Below the pieces are notes generated by a model, which saw only the letters and a list, made by a program, of their open reading frames with translations, ran no database searches and was not told the origin of the DNA. Position numbers and translations under genes: made by a program. A stretch of 64,000 bases of DNA. Origin: Azadirachta indica (lineage: Eukaryota; Streptophyta; Magnoliopsida; Sapindales; Meliaceae). Shown one piece after another: positions 58,969 through 64,000 of this stretch; positions within the stretch are counted from its first letter, which is position 1; each line of letters begins with the position of its first letter. Location: contig CM040444.1 in NCBI GenBank assembly GCA_022749755.1, forward strand, positions 18,025,274-18,089,273. Direction: 5' to 3'.

Positions 58969-59440
58969 TTATTGTAATTCTCCTATAGTAACTTGTTTAA
59001 AAAGACTTTGAATAGAATATTTATCAAAAATTTTATTAAGACTAAATGATTCTGGAGTACTAAGGTGTTGTTCTTGAGTAAGGATATCTTTGAGTTTAAG
59101 CAAGTATTCTCTTTTGACATCGGGATCTTCTATTTTATCTATAATATCTAAAAGAAATTGTTTATCCTGTTTTCTACTTGATATCATATTTAGTGATTGA
59201 CAGTGGCATATTCCTTCGCTACAACTACAGTCTTAAATACTACTTGTGTCACTAAAATTATCTATTTCTTCAATAGCTTCAAAAGAATCTGATTGACTAT
59301 TAGAATTTTCGCTAAGGAGAAGTTAACTAAATTTTTGTCTAAGATCCTCATCATTTTTGAATATTTCATTAATCCTATTTCTTGTTCTACAGTTAGTGGA
59401 CGTATGGCCTGATTTCTTACATTTCCAACAAACTATGGGT
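58969..59440 (-). pseudogene. Copy B: coat-protein C-terminus with zinc knuckle
   Basis: A CCHC knuckle (CWKCKKSGHTSTNC) is encoded at about 59385-59432 and is intact in this copy, followed by an acidic Ser-rich stretch and a short frame at 58969-59187. The knuckle is of the kind found at the end of caulimovirid coat proteins and binds nucleic acid. Confidence 0.75.
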
Positions 59441-59799
59441 TTTTTACTATGTTTGGGCTTACTACGTTTTTTATTCTTTTTGTAATAAGGTTCATTAAAC
59501 TTGACTTTTTTATTATGTTTTGGAGGATAAGTAATAGTTTTGGGCTTATGTGGTTTCCTACGGGATGGGGCTGTGAGATTGTCATAACCATATTGAGTAC
59601 AAAAGTTTCCTACGGTTTGTGTAAATTAATATTTCTCATTATTTTTCTTATCTTTTTGTTCTTGACATAAGGCTAAGCTTTCTTTCTTAACAAATGCAAA
59701 AACTTGACCATAAGTAATAGTGTCCCAAGGGATTGAACTTCCTCCGGTAATTTCTACTAATTTTTTAAGTACTCTATTTTAAAAGAATTTGGGTAATCT

Positions 59800-61371
59800 T
59801 GCAATAAATCTTTCTTTCCAAAAAGAGGCATTACAGTCCTGTCGTTGGAATATATGTGTAACAAAAACATCATTATACTATCTAAAGTCACCTAAGGATG
59901 GACACCTAAGATTTGTAAACACTAATTTTGAACTCTGAAGTTCTTCTTCCTGAGGATTGCCTATGAAATGCATAGCTATCATATGAATGAGTACTTCTAC
60001 AGCATTTTGAGTTTCTTTGATCTCTTGAAATCCTTGATCATCTTCTATTATGAGTTGTTCTACGTGATTGAGTATACTTTGTTGAGTAGTTGTACTAAGA
60101 CTATTATCCCACCAATACTTAAGGGATCTTGTAAATCCTGCTACTATTAATCTAGCGGCTTGATGGTCAGTGTCTTTTACAGCTTTATAAGCTATTGCAG
60201 CCATTCCTATTTCTTGGAGTACATTCATAATTTCATATTTGGATTTACCATCTATGTTCCATTCATAGATAGATTCACCGGTGTATTGAGTAGTAATATA
60301 CTTAGCGCGTTCTTCATATTGAATATCTAGTGGAGTAGGTCTAGGATAATAATTTCTAGTTAATGCATTTTTCCAGTTATTGGGTTGTCTAGTTTTTCTT
60401 TGTAACCTATTAATTTCTAAGGGTTCACTATCCTCATCTTGACTCTGGATTTGACTATCTAAAGTTTCATTTATGATATTAACGTTGAAAGGTCCTGGTA
60501 AATTCGATAATTTTTTATTAATTTGATCTAAAAGGTCAATTTTGGGAAAAGGAGTAATTTCTTTGTTTTTTTACGGTAATGGTTGAGGTTTAAATAGAGG
60601 TGAGGTCACACTAGAAGGAAAACTAGAACAAGGGGTAGTTTGGTCTATTTTATCTTCTATATGACTAACTTGTTTAGAAATAGTGTGCAATATTTGACTT
60701 TGGTAATTATTCTGTTCATAGAGTTTTTTAATGTCTCCTAAAGTGGAAGGTTCAGTGTTTGATCTATCATTAGCTAATTTGAACGGTGATGCTGGAATAC
60801 GACTAGCTGAAATATTAAGTTGGAGAGATTCTAAGGGTGGATATACAGATTGAATAATGCCATGATTTTTTGTTTCCCATTTTCTAAGATGGCTAGTGTG
60901 GATGTCTAGATTCGATTTTCTAAATGAGTACATTATTTTATTATTAAAGGAGTACATTTCAAACCACGTGAAAAATGAAATATTTGTCTTCATTCTATTA
61001 ATGTCTTCATACCAAGCTGTCCTAATAATGGCTTGTTACTCTAAGTTAAAATTGACTAGAAACCACGTTTTCTTTTCCTTGTTTAATGGTGAGCTAAAGT
61101 CTTGTCTAAGGAATTTTTTGTCTATTTCCCAATTTTCATTAATTATTGTGTTAATAGTTTGAAAATCAGAAAATGTTGGAGATTCCGGCCTATGCACTGG
61201 TTCGGCTATTGGAGTAGTATATTGAACGGAACTTTGAGTATTTAGATCTTCTATTTTAGTAGTTTGAACTCTAGAGGTGTTAGGAATGGAAAATGATGAT
61301 CTGGCGGTCTGAAAATTTGAATAACTAGTTGGTGGTCTAGGTTGTCTAAAAGAATTAAATTTAAGAAGGAA
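59800..61371 (-). pseudogene. Copy B: coat protein region, 5'-truncated and broken
   Basis: Open pieces at 60571-60993 and 59878-60228 match the copy A capsid region with many substitutions and internal stops. The array ends at 61371, where homology to copy A (53891) stops abruptly and host DNA begins. No movement protein remains in this copy. Confidence 0.75.
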
Positions 61372-62033
61372 TGCAAGGTTTTCTTTATTTTACTTTAGCA
61401 TTCATAGTATGCACTTTCACAATTAATGTAAAAAGTGCATGAGGTTTGTTATAGTTGTGTGAGGTCATAAAAGTTCACGAAAATAATAATCAAGAAGAGA
61501 ATAAAAGAGACCTGTATGAAGATTGAAAGATTCAGAAATTTGAAAAAGACATTAAGAGAAGAGCACCCGGTATTCTGATATGTGCTTTCCCTTTGCATTT
61601 TTTTGGTTCTTTAATTTCCATGTACCTTTGAGCATATTATTCTTGCCTGCTTAGGTTTAGTTACAAATATGGGTGGTTTATTGCCAAGCCTGTGCCCTGA
61701 TGCTTGCTGACAATGGCATTAGTTGCATTGATGAATTATATCGGATGGACATCAGGGATCAGTTAATGCTCTTATATTCTTCTATTCAGAGAGGCTGGTG
61801 ATGAAAACTGCATTCTATTTAATGTACTCTTTTAATTATTTTGTAGTAGTAAACCATGAGATCTAGGCCATAACAAAAATAATACCTAGTAATCACTCAT
61901 TGAAAAGTATACTATAATTTCACAATGTTTCTAATAGCAAAAGGATTATGGATGTAAGTAAAGCTATGTACACCTCTAGTATTTGATCAATGTACTGAGC
62001 ACTCTTTAATTTAAAATGTTCAGTAAGAAATGT

Positions 62034-62066
<33 letters not shown>

Positions 62067-62466
62067 GAAATTTTTTAAATATCAATCACAAAGTAGCCAA
62101 AAGTGTTTAATTAGTAAAATATGAAGGCAACAAGGATGATAATAGAACACTAATTTGTGTTTTTTTTCTAGAAATGGAATTGCAGTAATACGTATATATG
62201 TATCATGCACACATGATAAAACATGCCAATATCCCATCATTTTGCAATAAAAGTGTAAGAAATAAATAAAAGACTTGTAAGAGCCTAGTTCTATTTGGAT
62301 CTTGAACTGACTACTAATATTTTCAATAATTCTCCTGGAACGAGACCTACAAACCAAAAAATATATGCATTAACCAAAGTGACTATTCATGATAGAACTG
62401 AGAGTAGAAGTATAAACATACATAATATATAACACCAAGCACATAGACACACATAAGAAAATATCT
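61372..62466. other. Host DNA at the right flank of the viral array
   Basis: AT-rich non-viral sequence with a TA microsatellite at about 62039-62066. The only recognisable content is the MCM6-like relic listed separately. Confidence 0.6.
61685..61762 (+). pseudogene. MCM6: MCM6-like exon relic
   Basis: Twenty-six codons reading ALMLADNGISCIDELYRMDI plus RDQ correspond to the Walker B region of the MCM6 replicative helicase subunit (family pattern LADNGxCCIDEFDKMDIRDQ). Substitutions at conserved positions (Cys to Ser, Phe-Asp-Lys to Leu-Tyr-Arg), and stops on both sides in this frame, show it is a decayed piece and not a working gene. Confidence 0.65.
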
Positions 62467-62652
62467 ATGCAAAGGCATTCTGTTCAAGGTTTTAAGCTCT
62501 TTTTACTTGGGAAATTTTGTTTTCTTTGTGTGCTGATATGTCTTATTATTTTCTCTATTATAGCTTTTGGGAAACCACAAGCAATGTTATCTGAAGAAGC
62601 AACAATAGAGATGGAGGCCAACCAGGAAGAATCAAAGGAGGAACCGAGATAA
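62467..62652 (+). CDS. Hypothetical 61-residue protein with a membrane segment
   Basis: An open frame with a strongly hydrophobic stretch (about residues 11-34) followed by a Glu-rich tail (EEATIEMEANQEESKEEPR). I do not recognise it. The composition is more protein-like than most short frames here, but there is no promoter or family support; it may be a captured or decayed exon. Confidence 0.2.
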   Translation: MQRHSVQGFKLFLLGKFCFLCVLICLIIFSIIAFGKPQAMLSEEATIEMEANQEESKEEPR

Positions 62653-62829
62653 GGAGGCTAACGTCAAAGAAAGATTCATTCCCTCGATCATTATCTGCTA
62701 CTTATGCAAAAAATTCAAGTAAGAATAAAAATTATTTATCAATCTATATCAATTTTTTTTAACTTCAGTCGTCAGTATATATAAACTAAAGCTTCCTAAT
62801 TGAAATCAAAACTTTACAAGGGAAATGGT

Positions 62830-62960
62830 TATAATACCCCTCAAATTAATAGTGGCTAACATCAATGGATGTCCCTAGGGGAGGCAAGTGTTAATTAAGT
62901 AAAACAATCTCTGTAGGTGTTAAAAGGCCAAAACTCAAGAGAGATATGTGTTAAAACCCC
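62830..62960. mobile_element. Right end of another Mutator-like family member
   Basis: A sequence ending GATATGTGTTAAAACCCC, with inner GGGGAGGCAAGTGTTAA and an AATACCCCT start, reproduces the terminal-repeat layout of the 29119-30290 element. I find no matching left end between the viral array and this point, so the element is truncated or its left end lies elsewhere. Confidence 0.6.
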
Positions 62961-64000
62961 TTACACAACACTTTCTCCTATGAGTCGCCACAGTCAAGGT
63001 TGACTGTGCCCCACCATTACAAATAAAATTAAAAAATATATTTTAAATCATAAACGAAAAATAATTTAAATAAAAAAGACCAAATTTATTTGCTATAAAC
63101 TAATAAAAATGTAACCCAACTAATCCCATCATCATAAGCTTTCATTGCCGCCATCTCCTGCGCCTCTACCCACCACCGACCATCTCCCCCGCCTTCACCC
63201 ACCTGATTCGACTCCACCAACACCCATTAGCATCAAGTTATTTTGGGTTCGAGTTTTTTATTTTGTTGAGTATTTCCAAAGAAAAGAAAGATTTACTGTG
63301 TTTAAGATTTTAATTTGATTTGGGGTTTAAGTTTTTTGTTTGGTTGAGTAAAAGTATTTCTTATGGTTGTGCTTCTTGATGAAGAAAATAATGTTAATTT
63401 GTTTATTAGAGTTAATGGATTGCTTTGTTAATTTACAATTTAATAGATTGTGTTAATACTAAACTTTTTATTATTAATAAAAATAATATATTAATTACTT
63501 GATTCAGCTACCGCACTCACCCCTTAACACTTTATATTCAGCGAAAGACTTTTTTTAAGGTGACCCGGCCTACCTCTAGGTCATTTTAAATTATATGTTA
63601 TTATGAATAAAAAAATATATTAATTATTATAAATTATAAAAGAGAATAGTATTAATAGATAAAAATATTGAAATTAAATTAATTGTTCGAGGGTATTATG
63701 GTAAAAACTTCTAAAGAATAAAATTTACCATTATTTCATTTAACAGATAAATCTTATAGGATAATTTTCAAACCGTAATAGGTAATGGGACATTTGCTCA
63801 AATTTGCAAGGATATCAGGAATTTTCCTTTTCAAAAATTAGGGTGAAGAAAAAATCTGTATTATTACTTTAATAAGTATATGCAATTTATTACTTCAATA
63901 AATACATGAAATTTATGCAAAAAGAAGATTACTTAATTTTGTTCTACCTAAACTAATCTCATAGCTATGCAAGAGTAACCAAAATTTGACATAAATTTAG
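62961..64000. other. Intergenic, no gene seen
   Basis: AT-rich DNA with a short Pro/Ser/His-coding pyrimidine-rich patch near 63140-63225. No convincing exon structure. Confidence 0.55.

Larger units (their letters stand above)
48638..61371 (-). mobile_element. Endogenous Caulimoviridae array: copies B and A, head to tail
   Basis: About 12.7 kb of pararetroviral DNA on the minus strand. Reading right to left: copy B from its truncated edge at 61371 (between movement and coat protein regions) through coat protein, zinc finger, protease, RT-RNase H and second gene; then a shared regulatory region; then copy A from its leader and primer-binding site through movement protein to the second gene, ending at 48638. 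Equivalent positions are about 7.48 kb apart (RNase H ends at 56751 and 49266), a typical caulimovirid genome length. There are no long terminal repeats and no integrase, which separates it from an LTR retrotransposon. All large genes carry stops or frameshifts except the RT-RNase H of copy B. A florendovirus-like affinity is plausible but not proven. Confidence 0.9.

Noticed and set aside
47423..61371. Ty3/gypsy or Ty1/copia LTR retrotransposon
   Set aside because: No LTRs and no integrase; a movement protein, a caulimovirid-type RT-RNase H and head-to-tail units fit a pararetrovirus.
48638..61371. Intact, potentially active virus
   Set aside because: Every large gene except one RT-RNase H segment contains stops or frameshifts, and copy B lacks its movement-protein end.

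Overview
This is a window of an AT-rich flowering-plant nuclear genome, probably a eudicot; I cannot name the species. The evidence is intron-rich genes with canonical GT/AG splice sites, an R2R3-MYB gene, a Dof first exon, plant-type trehalase, plant MULE/MITE elements and an endogenous plant pararetrovirus. Two 100-N blocks (5002-5101 and 47323-47422) mark assembly gaps of unknown true size.

Layout. 1-5001: about 26 head-to-tail copies of a 191-bp satellite, running into the first gap. 7061-10150 (+): plasma-membrane-type trehalase, 11 exons. 16685-18465 (+): TIC32-like short-chain dehydrogenase/reductase, 7 exons. 21134-24766 (+): METTL17/Rsm22-type mitochondrial ribosome assembly protein, 12 exons, convergent with a MYB gene at 25559-26484 (-). 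About 26930-28870: Mutator-like element carrying a captured, broken 5' piece of an MTV1-like (ENTH) gene. 28963-30580: a MITE split by a 1.17-kb Mutator-like element. 31927-35321 (-): WD40 protein of the WDR44-like plant family, 7 coding exons plus a 5'-UTR intron. 39761-43655: more relatives of the same mobile elements. 47092-47115: the eight-codon first exon of a Dof gene, cut off by the second gap. 47423-61371: endogenous Caulimoviridae sequence, consisting of one inverted fragment and about 1.7 head-to-tail genome units on the minus strand, with a recognisable promoter, polyadenylation signal and tRNA-Met primer-binding site. 61372-64000: host DNA with a small MCM6-like relic and the end of another Mutator-like element.

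Four of the five complete genes (trehalase, METTL17, MYB, WD40) each contain exactly one 1-bp frame break, always in a mononucleotide run (2, 5, 8 and 7 bases). Exon-length arithmetic confirms each one. Residual homopolymer errors in the assembly are the simplest explanation, so I annotate these genes as probably functional. The genes are unrelated neighbours, not a pathway. The most interesting parts are the mobile DNA: the gene-capturing Mutator-like element upstream of MYB, the insertion with its empty site preserved elsewhere in the window, and the pararetrovirus array with repeated CACRTG/RCCGAC promoter motifs and a hairpin-forming inverted copy.
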